Shown: positions 10,809 to 20,335, counted from the first letter of the stretch. The stretch is DNA of 64,000 bases from Pampus argenteus (GCA_036937835.1 CM072879.1:4750001-4814000), one strand, 5' to 3'. Numbers and translations are program-made. The notes: generated from the letters alone by a model not told the origin.

Positions 10809-13800
10809 CTAATGAAGATGTGAAGAGTGTCAGGGCCAATTTACTACCACTTGCGTACACTGTGAAGCAAGCAGTAAGCTGAAGACCAGAGCAAAGGTAT
10901 AAAAAAGAAAAAAAAAAGTAAGAACCAGAAATGTGTCAGCCTCCCTCTCTGTCTCCCTCTGTTCTGTCTGCTTATCCTGCAAAGAGCAAATCCTGCTCGC
11001 GGTGAAGTCAAAACGCTGCCCGTCTCAAAGACGAGGAGCTCTCTCATGGCTGGATATCACAGCTCGACTCCTCCGCCTCAGTCTGACATGGATCCCACTG
11101 AACTCTAATACATGTTCACATTTGAAGTGTACAATATTGGGAATTTGAAAAATCAAATTGATGGAGTTTGTATTCAGCAATTGCTGCTCTATGTGCTAGT
11201 TTTCATAGTCACTGGCACACAGCACACCTATCAGCTGATGTTCACTTCTGCATTATTAAAAATATAATTTGTCATATCACCATTCGTAATGATGCAACAC
11301 GTGGACAGTAGTCGTGACAACATGTCACCCACACAGTGATCATCATCACATCTGGCCTTTAAGTTGCTCTGCCACAAAGCTTCAGTTCACGGTCGTCTAT
11401 AAACGCATTCTTATCAGCCCGCGTGTTCGCTCATACGTGGCGTCGTTCTGCCGTCTCCTTATCGCCGCTCTGTCATGTCGGATTCCTGCTCAACATTTCC
11501 ACCACGCCTGTCAGCTGCACCCTGTCCTTCTTCCTCTGTCACTCTCTTCTCACTTCTTCTTCTTCATTCTTCTTCTTCCTTGTCTCTTAGCTGCCAGTGG
11601 ATTAACAGTTCACTCACCCCCGTCCCCGCCACCCAAAACACACACACACACACACACTGAGTTTGCTCTCCTGAGTTGGAGCTGCCTGTCTCCTGTCTGG
11701 ATGAATAATAAATATTTATCTCCCCTTCTGCCCAATGTCACCTGTTAATACCCTTCTGTCATTGTGAAATGTTATTATCACTTCCTACTCCAGGGGTCCC
11801 CTCAACCCCAAACTCACCTCAGCACACGTCAGTGTGTCAACACCATCAACCCTGGTGGGGGGGGTTTTCTCCCCTTCCCTTCCTATTGTCTGTGGGGGGG
11901 TGGTTTGAAGTGGCAGTGATGGGAGACCTTAGCTTCACACGCGCCAACCTCTCAGCTAACTTCCTGTTTATCTCTCCCAGGCACAGCCAAGGTCTCGTAC
12001 TCCATTAATTTATAATGTGCTAATGGTAATGATTTAGACTCATGAATAATTCAAACCAGGTGACCGCGGCTTATGTGAGAGATTGTTCCCGGCGACGAGC
12101 GGGTTGTATTTTTTGCTCATTTAATTTACGGTTGCTATTTGTGGATAATCATTGTCATTTAGGCTAATTGTCTCTGCTGTCGATACTTAGGTGTCTTGTT
12201 ACTGGGCTTCACCATCACTGGCTGCTGACATAATGATTGTCCTGCCTCAAGCAAGTGTGGAGTAATAACCTGCTCCTCTCCTCTCCTCTCCTCTCCTCTC
12301 CTCTCCTCTCCTCTCCTCTCCTCTCCTCTCCTCTCCTCTCCTCTCCTCTCCTCTCCTCTCCTCTCCTCTCCTCTCCTCTCCTCTCCTCTCCTCTCCTCCT
12401 CCTCCTCCTCCTCAGCCTTGTCTGCAGTATTGGCCTGAACCAGGCCTACAACAGTTTGGACCGATGACGGTGGAGCTTCTGTCCAGGACGGCCGATGATG
12501 ACGTTATCATCCGTCTCTTCCGGGTTCAGAACATCACCCGGGTAGGTAGAACCTACATTGCAGTAGATTTTACAAGTGTTCCTGTCATTTTGTCCACCAC
12601 ACGTCACTAGTAGTAGAACAGACAGGAGTAGTCTTACCTTGACTGAACTGAGCAAGGCTCTTAATAACAGCAGAGCGTGCTAAAAAACAATTACTGTCTA
12701 AATGTTTAATTTACTAATCAAATGACATTGTTTTTGCTGTAATATCTGCCTCAGCAAAGACTGTGGGAGGCATTTCCTACTCATTTATTTCTAAGAGGTT
12801 TAATGAAGCCTAATACTTACAGTATATAATGATTCTGAATGGTGACGGAGGTCCTTGCTGACATTTGTTGTTCCCAGCGGTCGGAATGATTACACAACTT
12901 TTAACGAAGCAACTGTATCGACAGAAAAAACAAAAAAGCCACATATAGTCCCAGGACGTGTTTAATAAAGGCAGATATGATTCTCTTTGAAACTGAAACA
13001 AACACAACTTCTGTTAATGGCTGACTGTTTTTACAGTCAACCATTAACAAAAGGCATTTTCTTTCTTTCAGTATGTTATATGTTACTGAATGTGTTTGTG
13101 GGTTGTGTGTCTGTGTGTACGTCCGTGTCTGAGTAATCTAGCGTAGCTCCTGCTCCCAGTTTAGACCGTCGCAACACTTCCAGCTCCCGCCCCTCTGACC
13201 TCAGTAGCCTCAGCAGTCTCCTGTAGATGCTCCTGGTACCCAGATGAGCCGATGTGTCCTTGTCGTTAAAGCCCCGCTTAGTTGACAAACCCTCCAAACT
13301 CTCGCACCCACTCGCCTCACCCCTACCCTGGCCTTACCCTCACTCCCCCTGTGTCAGTGCCACTATCACCCCTCCTCTCCTGCCCAGCCCTTCAGATATC
13401 TTGTCACCATGTCAGAAACTATTCTCCACGTCGCATCTCTGCAGGATCACGAGGAGACAGATACCATGAAGCAGGACACGGATAGCCTCTTACCCAAGAA
13501 GGTACTTCACTGTCCAGTAGATCCAGCTCCACGTAGCATTTTAGCCAAGCAACACATCACTGTCACTCAAAGAACGATAACTCCTGGTAGGCACGATTAC
13601 TGTGACGTGACACGGCTCTGAATGAAGAGGAAGCGTATGAGATGTGGTTTGGTGCAGATGTGATGGGTTATATTGGAAGAGATGAAGCGTTTCTCACCTG
13701 TTCTTCTCTCTTCGTTACTCTCCACAGCTACAGGAAGGCCAGCTGGTGGTGCGACACTTCCAGTTCCTGCGCTGGTCCCCGTACCGCGACGTGCCCGACT

Positions 13801-15716
13801 CCAAGAAAGCCTTCCTCAGCCTTTTGGCTCAGGTTCACAACTGGCAGATGGAGTGTGGAGAGGGACGCACGGTCGTCCACTGCCTGTGAGTCCACCACCG
13901 CACACCTGCGCCGTACATATGTTGGTTTTTTTTAATGTGACATTCAAATATATTATGAATTCGAGTGGCTGACAACTGTTTTCTTACACCTCACTGAAAC
14001 CTGGAAGTAGGCTAGCTAAGCTAACTAGCTGCCAGACTACTACATGTTATTTAAAAGTTGCCACGATCAAAATTATTAAATCTCATTTACTCTGAGTTAC
14101 AGAGGAATAATCAACCATTAAGTGTTTGTGTTTTTACAAATTGGCTGCTCGGGTGGAGGTGCTTGCCTTCCATTTGATTTGTCCCTCATCTCCATGTCAG
14201 GATCCTTTGATCTCTGGAGGTCAGGCTGTGTGTGAGACACCTCATACTTGATTAAGTCCCTGCTTCTGTATTTTAATGAGAACTTTACTCAGATATTCAT
14301 CTTGAAAGTCTGCCGCTTGGCCTTTTTCTGACAGCAGGCTTGATCAGTGCTCATTCAAACTGTGACATTTCACTCTGTAGCCTCTGAGAGGCTGTCTGAG
14401 CTGCTGTACCACATCTTTATTAGGTCACTCATGTCTTTATGTCTGCGTCTGTCTGTTTTTGTCTTGCGTGTGTGTGTGTCTTTGTTCTTTGCGGAGCAGG
14501 AACGGTGGCGGTCGTAGCGGTACCTACTGTGCCTGCACCATGATCCTGGAAATGATTCGCCACCACAGCATGGTGGACGTGTTCTTTGCAGCCAAGACGC
14601 TGCGCAACTCGAAGCCAAACATGGTGGAGACGATGGTAAGCGAGCAGGGGGCTTTATCTATTTACTGCACCATATGATATCGTACTATGCTGCTGCCTCA
14701 GACAGGGAATTATGCACAATGATGGCAGAAACAATCAACCAATCAGAGTATGCCATCCTGTGTGTTATGTGCAATAGACTTAGAAAGCAGAAAATCATCA
14801 GTAGACCTCAGCCTCTGCTCTCAGGCCCTTAGAATCATTATTCCAGACTAATATTCAACAATCGTACAGGGAGAGATCCGTTGTCGAGGTGACAGTGTTA
14901 CCGATCTCTCTTCTAACAGTAGCCTTAATAGACCAGGATGCAATGCAGCTATAAGACATGGTGGCTTTTGAATGGATGACAGATGAGTCATCACATTCAA
15001 ACGTTTTTTGTTGCTGTTTGTATTGTTGCTGTTTTTATGTGAAGCATTTAGTAGAGTTTGTGTCCTTAACTTGAAATTAGGAAAATTTACTAAAGCTCAT
15101 GACCTGTTTTCTAACAGTACAATACAAGCAGCTGACATACGGACATGATTACCAGCTGTGTTTTGTGTGTTCCGTAGAAATAAAAAAGTTTGGTGCTATT
15201 CAGTAAGGAATAATTCCTTGAGGCAGTATGAAGTCCAGACTGACACGTGATCAGAATGGTTTTAAGAGGCTAGTAATCCTGGAATATGAATTGTAACCAA
15301 ATTAAAGGATTATCCTGCCCAGTAGCATCAAACTGCCACAAACCATAAAAGAAGACACAGTTTTTGTATGGGTTAAACAAATAACATGTAACAATGCAAC
15401 ATGTTAACCTGTGAGCTGAGTTTCCAGCCTTGTGCTAAGATAAGCTAAGCAAAGCTAAGCTAAACTAAGATAAGATAAGATAAACTAAGCTAAGATAAGC
15501 TAAACTAAGCTAAGATAAACTAAGCTAAGATAAGATAAACTAAGCTAAGATAAGCTAAGATAAGATAAACTAAGCTAAGATAAGCAGCAGCTGGTCATCA
15601 AAATCATTTTGATTCATTTATTTTTGAAAACTAAACCTGTCTTGTGCTCCTAGGAGCAGTACCGGTTCTGCTATGACCTGGCCCAGGATTACCTGGACTG
15701 CCTGGAAGTCAGATAG
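2478..15716 (+). CDS. ptpru: Receptor-type protein tyrosine phosphatase U, C-terminal part (10 exons, partial 5')
   Basis: This is the cytoplasmic end of a type IIB (MAM-containing) receptor tyrosine phosphatase. Joined, the ten exons give about 484 residues: D1 from its GPKQEM stretch (residues 1 to about 219), then D2 (about 220 to 484). PTPRU is chosen over PTPRK/M/T because of VWQENC, CVKTLCSRR, LNQLNQSNSAW, SGTYCAC and the C-terminal YRFCYD. D1 has WPE instead of WPD, and a P-loop HC-S-M-G-A-G-R-T-G with the nucleophile Cys and the Arg kept. D2 has HCLNGGGRSG and no WPD. Human PTPRU acts at cell contacts, and its D1 has been reported to be a redox-sensitive pseudophosphatase (from memory). 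All splice phases agree (1, 0, 0, 2, 0, 0, 0, 0, 2, 0) and every intron is GT/AG. Teleosts may carry two copies, so the a/b assignment is open. Exons for the extracellular, transmembrane and early D1 parts lie upstream of the window. Confidence 0.93.
2576..4419 (+). other. ptpru intron with a TIR-type repeat element
   Basis: Intron of 1844 bp. Positions 2966-3721 are an interspersed element with imperfect inverted ends (described separately). The rest is AT-rich, with A-runs at 3840-3930 and 4080-4140 and a short GT-rich stretch at about 4350, and shows nothing coding. Confidence 0.8.
2966..3721. mobile_element. Non-autonomous DNA-transposon-like element with imperfect inverted ends
   Basis: The left end reads TTAAAGGGGCACTAATACC. 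The right end, read on the other strand, is GGTTAAAGGGGTACTCCACT, a terminal sequence I recognise from dispersed teleost repeats. The element is about 756 bp, carries no transposase frame, and includes a TA-rich centre (about 3225-3250). About 52 bp at 3251-3302 is repeated directly at 3593-3646 with a few changes (ttcagag, gtattcatgcagtttagaa). Family not assigned. Confidence 0.55.
4420..4536 (+). CDS. ptpru: ptpru exon, D1: MKCCKYWPDD..FAMER
   Basis: 117 bp, exactly 39 codons, between acceptor atccag and donor gtgagt. It carries the KC-x-x-YWP motif of PTP domains, here KCCKYWP with two adjacent cysteines. The first is at the position of the backdoor cysteine that can pair with the catalytic Cys in some PTPs. 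ETLAEYTVRTFAMER follows, close to PTPRU. Confidence 0.96.
4697..4851 (+). CDS. ptpru: ptpru exon, D1 WPE loop and catalytic Cys
   Basis: 155 bp, from RGYPAKHEV to the first two bases of the Ser after the nucleophile. Codons 17-19 (4745-4753) read W-P-E where active PTPs have W-P-D with the general-acid Asp. HGVPYHATGLLAF and RRVKASTPPDAGP follow, then V-H-C with the catalytic Cys at 4847-4849. The donor gtaact splits the Ser codon. The intron upstream is only 160 bp. Confidence 0.97.
4852..6641 (+). other. ptpru intron
   Basis: 1790 bp between the Cys and the rest of the P-loop. It contains ATATAC-rich stretches (about 5135-5170), a small tandem copy of TGTATATACAGTATA around 6000-6035 and a (TTTA)n run at 6125-6151. 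No coding sequence was recognised. A pyrimidine-rich tract precedes the acceptor. Confidence 0.85.
6125..6151. repeat. (TTTA)n microsatellite
   Basis: Six to seven TTTA/TATT units in the ptpru intron. Confidence 0.9.
6642..6777 (+). CDS. ptpru: ptpru exon, D1 P-loop second half and Q-loop start
   Basis: 136 bp. The first base completes the P-loop Ser; M-G-A-G-R-T-G follows. The P-loop Arg is at 6655-6657. ATG at 6643-6645 puts Met where nearly all PTPs have Ala. It then encodes CYIVLDVMLDMAECEGVVD, YNCVKTLCSRRINMIQTE, strongly PTPRU-like, and leaves at a codon end with donor gtgagt. Confidence 0.97.
6939..7505 (+). repeat. Teleost interspersed repeat (CAGTGGTGGAAGAAGTATTC...)
   Basis: The opening, followed by AGATCCTTTATGTAAGTAAA and then aagtagcagtgcaacagtg, matches from memory a repeat found in very many fish genomes. 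The start is clear at 6939; the end is a guess. No protein is encoded. The class is uncertain. Confidence 0.5.
7521..7552. repeat. (TA)n microsatellite
   Basis: Sixteen TA units without interruption. Confidence 0.95.
7876..7904. repeat. (TTTA)n microsatellite
   Basis: About seven TTTA units in the ptpru intron. Confidence 0.9.
8132..8281 (+). CDS. ptpru: ptpru exon, end of D1: EQYVFIHDAILEACLCGET..
   Basis: 150 bp, 50 codons, between acceptor tcctag and donor gtaacg. EQYVFIHDAILEACLCGET completes the Q-loop region (QTEEQY) and the last D1 helix. The D1-D2 linker with YKEMLKIDSQSN and LREEFQ follows. YKEM and LREEFQ are PTPRU-like. Confidence 0.97.
8282..10111 (+). other. ptpru intron
   Basis: 1830 bp, AT-rich, with A-runs near 9330-9350 and 9400. 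No exon or recognised repeat was seen. The open frame that runs into the next exon from 9812 starts in this intron and is not a real start. Confidence 0.8.
10112..10426 (+). CDS. ptpru: ptpru exon, start of D2: TLNSVTP..NQSNSAW
   Basis: 315 bp, 105 codons, acceptor cgtcag, donor gtaagg. It opens D2 with TLNSVTPHLDVEECSI, RNREKNRSMDVLPPDR and SSNYINAALADSF, then TTDFWRLVYDYGCTSVVMLN and QLNQSNSAW. The last stretch is the clearest PTPRU marker in the window. GC content is well above that of the flanking introns. Confidence 0.98.
10762..10805. repeat. (GT)n microsatellite
   Basis: About 22 GT units in the ptpru intron. Confidence 0.97.
11639..11658. repeat. (CA)n microsatellite
   Basis: Ten CA units, in a pyrimidine-rich part of the ptpru intron. 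Confidence 0.9.
12272..12413 (+). repeat. (CTCCT)n pentanucleotide array ending in (CTC)n at a splice acceptor
   Basis: About 24 near-perfect TCTCC/CTCCT units, then CTC triplets, then the CAG acceptor at 12413-12415. The strand is pure pyrimidine for about 140 nt, so it replaces the normal polypyrimidine tract. Between the AG at 12261-12262 and the acceptor there is no AG. A likely branch point is the agtaataacc at 12261-12270, unusually far upstream. The long open frame here rich in LLSSP is an artefact. Confidence 0.95.
12416..12541 (+). CDS. ptpru: ptpru exon, D2: PCLQYWPEPG..VQNITR
   Basis: 126 bp, 42 codons, acceptor ctcag, donor gtaggt. It encodes the D2 version of the C-x-x-YWP motif (CLQYWPEPG), then GPMTVELLSRTADDDVIIR and LFRVQNITR. 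This agrees with PTPRU in order and spacing. It enters and leaves in phase 0. Confidence 0.97.
12542..13727 (+). other. ptpru intron with candidate cassette exon
   Basis: 1186 bp. It contains a 16-bp hairpin at 13013-13048 and an open 57-nt stretch with splice-like borders at 13445-13501. Both are described separately. Sequence from 13300 to 13400 is pyrimidine-rich. Confidence 0.8.
13445..13501 (+). other. Possible in-frame 57-nt cassette exon (unproven)
   Basis: It is bordered by ctctgcag and gtactt. It is 57 nt long, open in the gene's frame (both neighbouring exon ends are phase 0), and would insert 19 residues, DHEETDTMKQDTDSLLPKK, after NITR in D2. The upstream tract is fairly pyrimidine-rich. 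The donor lacks G at +5, so it is weak. Not part of the PTPRU sequence I know; it may be a chance match. Confidence 0.25.
13728..13885 (+). CDS. ptpru: ptpru exon, D2: LQEGQLVVRHFQF..VVHC
   Basis: 158 bp, acceptor ccacag, donor gtgagt. It encodes LQEGQLVVRHFQFLRW, then SPYRDVPDSKKAFLSLL where the WPD loop would be, so D2 has no general acid. WQMECGEGRTVVHC with the D2 P-loop Cys at 13881-13883 follows. The exon ends two bases into the next Leu codon, the same phase as the D1 P-loop intron. Confidence 0.97.
13886..14499 (+). other. ptpru intron
   Basis: 614 bp splitting the D2 P-loop. No repeat beyond a short GT-rich stretch at 14468-14480 and no coding sequence seen. Confidence 0.85.
14500..14635 (+). 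CDS. ptpru: ptpru exon, D2 P-loop: NGGGRSGTYCAC..
   Basis: 136 bp, acceptor gagcag, donor gtaagc. It completes HCLNGGGRSG (C-x5-R kept; Arg at 14513-14515) and goes on with TYCACTMILEMI, VDVFFAAKTLRNSKPNMVE, TM. SGTYCAC is PTPRU-like; other IIB members have SGMFCAI from memory. Confidence 0.97.
14636..15653 (+). other. ptpru last intron
   Basis: 1018 bp. The only notable content is the TAAGC/TAAGA pentanucleotide tract at 15434-15584, which ends about 70 nt before the acceptor tcctag. No coding sequence was seen. Confidence 0.85.
15434..15584 (+). repeat. (TAAGC/TAAGA/TAAAC)n pentanucleotide tract
   Basis: About 30 units of taagc, taaga and taaac in mixed order with local higher-order copies such as taagataaactaagc. 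It lies within 70 nt of the last ptpru exon. Confidence 0.92.
15654..15716 (+). CDS. ptpru: ptpru last coding exon with stop
   Basis: 63 bp of coding sequence: EQYRFCYDLAQDYLDCLEVR, then TAG at 15714-15716. YRFCYD-x-A-x-x-YL is the C-terminal signature of IIB receptor PTPs. Confidence 0.97.
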   Translation, partial: EQYRFCYDLAQDYLDCLEVR

Positions 15717-16685
15717 CACCTATTCCGCGCCTCTCTGTCCCTCCTTGAGGAGAAGGCCTGGATCCTGGATCTCTGCTCCTGGCTCTGGTTGTCTTCTATG
15801 CCATGTCTGGATGAAACGCCGTCTGCCATAAGGACTGATTGAGAAAGCTCGCTGGACAACTTGTATCATACTATTGACACCCTTTTTGCTTTTCCTCTGC
15901 GCTCTGATCCAACCTCTTCTGTGTCACTTTACATCTGCCAAACCAGAGGCCACTGACAGGAAGTGACAGGAGTTCATTTTATACGAGGCAGCCGGATTCC
16001 CTGTTGCTCACCTCGACGACTGGATTTACGACTGGTTTCCCGCCTTACTATGAACAAACACCGAAAGGGAACCGCCGGTGATATTTTGTGTTTGTTTGTA
16101 ACACTGTAAATGGTGCAATCTGCTGTTGGTGAACATCCCATGTCGTACTGTACTATATTTGAACCTAATTGTTGGTAAGACTGGCGTTTGAAGGATAACT
16201 GAGGGTGACGTTTACAAAGGAAAGACGTCGGTCACATCCGATGGACATATCTGTACAGTAGAGTTGTCTTGGACCTAATTTCTCTTTATTTATTCTTCGT
16301 GTATATAGGTGTTTTTTGTTGTTTTGTTTTGTTTCTCTTCCTTCCCCCGGGTGTTTCTAGATGTTCTCAACGTCTTATCAATGTGCCAATCCATTCTCTC
16401 TGTGCTGTAAATGGGGACCACTTCAGCATCTGCATGCTCAGTCTTAAGTGTTTCATTGCAGTGTTTGGCCCAAGTCTGCTTCAGGACGGATTCTGTGACG
16501 CGAATCCCTCCGCTAGTCCGAGAGAGCTCCTTAAGAATAACCACGTGTTGCTGTGAGAATACGGCGATCGCCTCGCCGAAAAATCTGTTGCTTTCTAAAT
16601 TTGTATTTATTCAATGTGTTTTATTTTCTAAATAGTGTATAAAAAGGAAAAAAAGAAATAAAATATGTTGTTGCTTAACAGTCAT
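15717..16685 (+). other. ptpru: ptpru 3' UTR
   Basis: About 970 bp from the stop to just after an AATAAA. It is non-repetitive, with T-rich segments at 16290-16345. Short open frames within it have no recognisable product. The 3' end is inferred from the poly(A) signal and the GT/T-rich sequence after it. Confidence 0.8.
16657..16662 (+). promoter_or_regulatory. Poly(A) signal AATAAA of ptpru
   Basis: A canonical AATAAA lies 940 bp after the stop and is followed by tgttgttgct and further T/G-rich sequence fitting a downstream element. Confidence 0.8.
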
Positions 16686-16689
16686 GCCT

Positions 16690-18570
16690 TTTGGAGTTAT
16701 TTTGTTTCAGCTTATGTTTCACTTTAAGCAGAGTTGTTGATGTTCCCGCCAACATACTGCTGCTTCAAAACTCCACAGTTCATTCTCTTGACCTGTTTTA
16801 ATTTACGCTTATCGTTTAATTAGCAACTTTAATGGACTTTTTCATCATTACCACCAAACAGAGCCTCTAGGATTCAGCCACCTCTTTAATTGGAGAGCCT
16901 TGATGATCCATTGATCGGGGACCCAACACATTTAATCTGCATGTGGCGCTCTGCAAGCAATGTCACATCTAGTTACTGTGTTTTATGAGTGTCTGATAAG
17001 CTCCCATGTTTGACCCTCCTGTGCTCTCTGTTTCTTATCGACACACTTTACTGTCCTGCCACTGCTGCTTACGTATGCAGAGAGCAGAGACAGCGGGGAC
17101 AAATGAACTCCAGAAATAGTCGAAAGCCGTGACGAAGGTCAGAGGTCACGATAGGCTGTATTGTTTGGCAGTCAGCGTCTCCTTGGTTCAATTACATCCT
17201 CCGCTTTGTATCGCTGAGGTAATAAATCTCCCTTCAATGTGTTTAAAAGATGATGAAAAGATGCATAATGTGTGTTGGATGGGAAACAACAATTGCTATT
17301 GTGTGCAGCAAACAAAAGGAAGCGGTGCGACGCTCTCCTCAAAGCGTCTGTTTATGTCAGATTACGCAAACCTGTAAATGTGTTTTGTTTTCATCATATA
17401 TTGTTGGAAAGAAAACATAGGTCTTCAGATTGGTCCCCCCACCACCCCCACCCCAACGCTGCTGCCTTTTTCTTTTGGGGCTGATTTTAACGCTTTAGAG
17501 TACACTGTGAGTGTCACCGTCGCAGCAGCTGTAATCACAATAGGAGCCATTGTTTTACTGTGAAAGGCTGCATTCAAGCGCTGGAGATGAGACTTGCTAG
17601 GTGACTGTGTGCTATGAAAAAGAGGAGGAGGGCTTCAGGGTATCTCGATGAATCATTAATCACAAGATGTTTTCTGTGCGTGTGCAACAACAGCAACATA
17701 CATTTGATACACCGACTGTGTAAAGGTGGTAATAAAGCTCAACATTCTTAAAATAGGTGGCAGTGTTTGAATAGTTTATTATTTTGCTCTCTTGTTTCAT
17801 TTTTCCTTTTTTTCCCCCCACACCCTCCTACTAAGAGAGCAATCACAACACACTCAAGCATCCCATTTGATTGTTCAAATTCTCACTCATAAATTATTAA
17901 TATTCACATACTGTAAAAGAGGAGACACACTAGTCTGTGTGAACATACAAGCCAGGGATAAATAATGTCGGGCAGCTTTCCATAACAGATCTGCTGGCGC
18001 TGGGTTACAGTTTATCTTTAGATCCCCGTCAAATCTGGCGCGGTGCTGCAGGATTTGTTTTTCCTTGCTTTCCGCCCCCCCTCCCTCCCCGTTGTGTAAG
18101 TCCACAGCTTTTTAACTTGTGTAATCAATCAGTAGCTTGTTTGTTGCGTTCAGAGGGTTGAGGCCATGTGGGAGCTAGAACCTTGGCATCACATGCCTAC
18201 AAAAAGAAAAGCTGTGCAAACACAAATGCAAAAACGTATCTTTTCCTCGCCCGCTGGCCGTGCAGTGTGTAGCCACATGAATCAATTAATATCTCCTTCA
18301 TCCTGACATAAATTCACTGTGTGAGGTGAACCGCAGCCCTGCCGCTGAATAGAGATGTATCCGTGTGTCTTTCCAGACTGATGGCAGATTCGCGTTGAGC
18401 TCCCTTTATCTCTGTGCGGATTCATCTTATCTCTGACACGACTTTACATTGCATTAAATTAAATTGCTCTTAGCAGGTTATGTGGACCAGAAGCTTCTTT
18501 CCTCTCTTAACACGTTCAAAACGTATGATGTCGCACACAGTCTGAAAACCTATTTCAAGATGGGAGAGTT

Positions 18571-18606
<36 letters not shown>

Positions 18607-19925
18607 AAAGAAAATGTCTCATTCAGCATGGCAGTCATCATTGATTATGTCAGGCCTGGATGACAGAACGTCCATGAAGGCGTCAGTTAATAGCAAATAT
18701 GTTGCTTTGTAAGAAGGTAGCACATCAGTCGGTGCAGCCTGTGGCAGTGCTGAAAACGTGGGACAGGAAAAAAAAAAATAAAAACAACTGATGGGACTGT
18801 TCTTCCACCCACGGCGTAATCTATTGAGGTGGGAGTGAAGATGCGAGGTGATGGCCGAAGGCGAGTCGATAATGACCCTGCTTTATCCTGGTGGCTTGCA
18901 GTTCACAGGGCCTGCATCTCCATCTCTGTGTGACAATAAGCTGTGAGGGAGGCTGAGGGTGTCTGCAATCAGATTGGCACTACACACACACACAAACACT
19001 GAATCCATTCCCACCTCACTGTTCCAGGTGTGACTGTGTGCATTTTTTTAGCAGATGTGTGATATATATTATATATTGGGTTTAAAGAAATATTATTAAC
19101 CAGATTAACCTCTTATCAGGGCAAAGGTGTGTTGTTGGCAAGATGCCATATGTTCATAGGTGGCATCGTACTTCAGGGGTGCACATTTCTAGCAAATAAT
19201 TTGTAATTAATCAAAACATGTTATGATGTGGATATGATATGGAGGAAATCTGGGCAACAAGTGATCATGTGCCTTTAGATAAACCCCTGATCGCAGGTAA
19301 ATGACACTAAAACATTACAGCAAGATAATAGTGAGCGTAATAATAACATGGGTGATTTTAGTTTCTGCATCATCACCTGATTTTGGGACTTGGAACCCAT
19401 ACGAGGGAATAAAAATCAGGATATTGCTGCCTCGCTGTCTCCTGAGAGTCCCCCGACTTTATGGAAGTGCAATACTAATACTAAGAGTCAGTATTTGGCA
19501 ACTGTGCCTTAATGCTCCAGAAACAAATGCACTTCTTAGACTTAACTTGGAACTGGAATGAATATAAATGCACAATATTCATGCTGTTTTCTTTTAATTC
19601 CCTTGAATGCCACTCTATATAGACCTTTCTCACAATGGACTTTTCCACTAGTTGTAGGAGGAAAAGCACTGACATAGTAACTGACATTAATGATAACTCA
19701 ATTTCATTGGGAAACACATTTGCATGTCAGTTGGAGCCTGCATACTCAAAAGCAGAGCATTAGTAGATCTATCGTGACGTTTAAATATCCCTTCAAAATA
19801 AGATTCAGATACACCACGAATATTTATATATTTATATTATAATATATATATATATATATTTATAAAGTAAATTTCACAGCTGTTTTTCTTTTAGCTTCTG
19901 CATGTCTGTGTGCCTACTAAGACTC
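16690..19925. other. Non-coding sequence 3' of ptpru
   Basis: No gene or repeat recognised apart from a (GT)n run at 18571-18603 and AT-rich stretches near 19060 and 19835-19862. Much of 16.8-18.5 kb is complex, non-repetitive sequence and could hold conserved elements. Confidence 0.7.
18571..18603. repeat. (GT)n microsatellite
   Basis: About 16 GT units. Confidence 0.95.
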
Positions 19926-19929
19926 ACTA

Positions 19930-20058
19930 AGGTTTTTCAAAATAAAAGATCGTCCAGACTCAGATAAAATGGAAATGATGAGTTATTTCTTGTGCGGCCC
20001 GGTACCAATTTATCCACGGACCGGTACCGGTCTGCGACCCGGTGGTTGGGAACCACTG
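19930..20058 (-). mobile_element. hAT-like transposon end fragment
   Basis: The right border reads GGTTGGGAACCACTG; its reverse complement CAGTGGTTCCCAACC is a typical hAT terminal inverted repeat. Inward lie GGACCGGTACCGGTC, GTGCGGCCCGGTACC and AAAATAAAAGATCG, which I know together from a dispersed fish hAT-type repeat. Only this end is present; no transposase was seen. Confidence 0.65.
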
Positions 20059-20243
20059 CCTTAGAATGTTATAAGCTATACCTGTTATAAACACCTCTTT
20101 GAAAACATGCACTTGCATTTTACTTCATTTTATTTTTCTTAAATTTGGCCTAAACTGTGAATATAACAAGCTAAAACAATAATAAAAATAAAAACTATTG
20201 GTAAGTGATGATAATTAGATAAATTATTTAAAGCAAAAACACG

Positions 20244-20335
20244 CACGGTTGACTCCGTGTTTTGATTGGTTGACCCCGTGTTTTGATTGGTTGACCCCGT
20301 GTTTTGATTGGTTGACCCCGTGCTTTGATTGGTTG
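20244..20335 (+). repeat. 21-bp tandem array, four units, each with an inverted CCAAT box
   Basis: The unit is about TTTTGATTGGTTGACCCCGTG. ATTGG (CCAAT on the other strand) occurs at 20265, 20286, 20307 and 20328, exactly 21 bp apart. On the minus strand the array is open in one frame and reads NQNTGST repeats, which is a by-product of the 21-bp period. Confidence 0.9.

Larger units (their letters stand above)
10427..12415 (+). other. ptpru intron with GT, CA and CTCCT arrays
   Basis: 1989 bp. It holds a (GT)n run at 10762-10805, a (CA)n run at 11639-11658 and a long CTCCT array that runs into the acceptor. No exon was recognised. Confidence 0.85.

Noticed and set aside
11314..11748. 144-codon plus-strand frame in the ptpru intron
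   Set aside because: Pyrimidine-rich low-complexity sequence; it carries no D2 homology and no phase-compatible splice borders.
12237..12467. Leu-Ser-Pro repeat protein frame
   Set aside because: It is the CTCCT array read through into the ptpru exon; no protein is supported.
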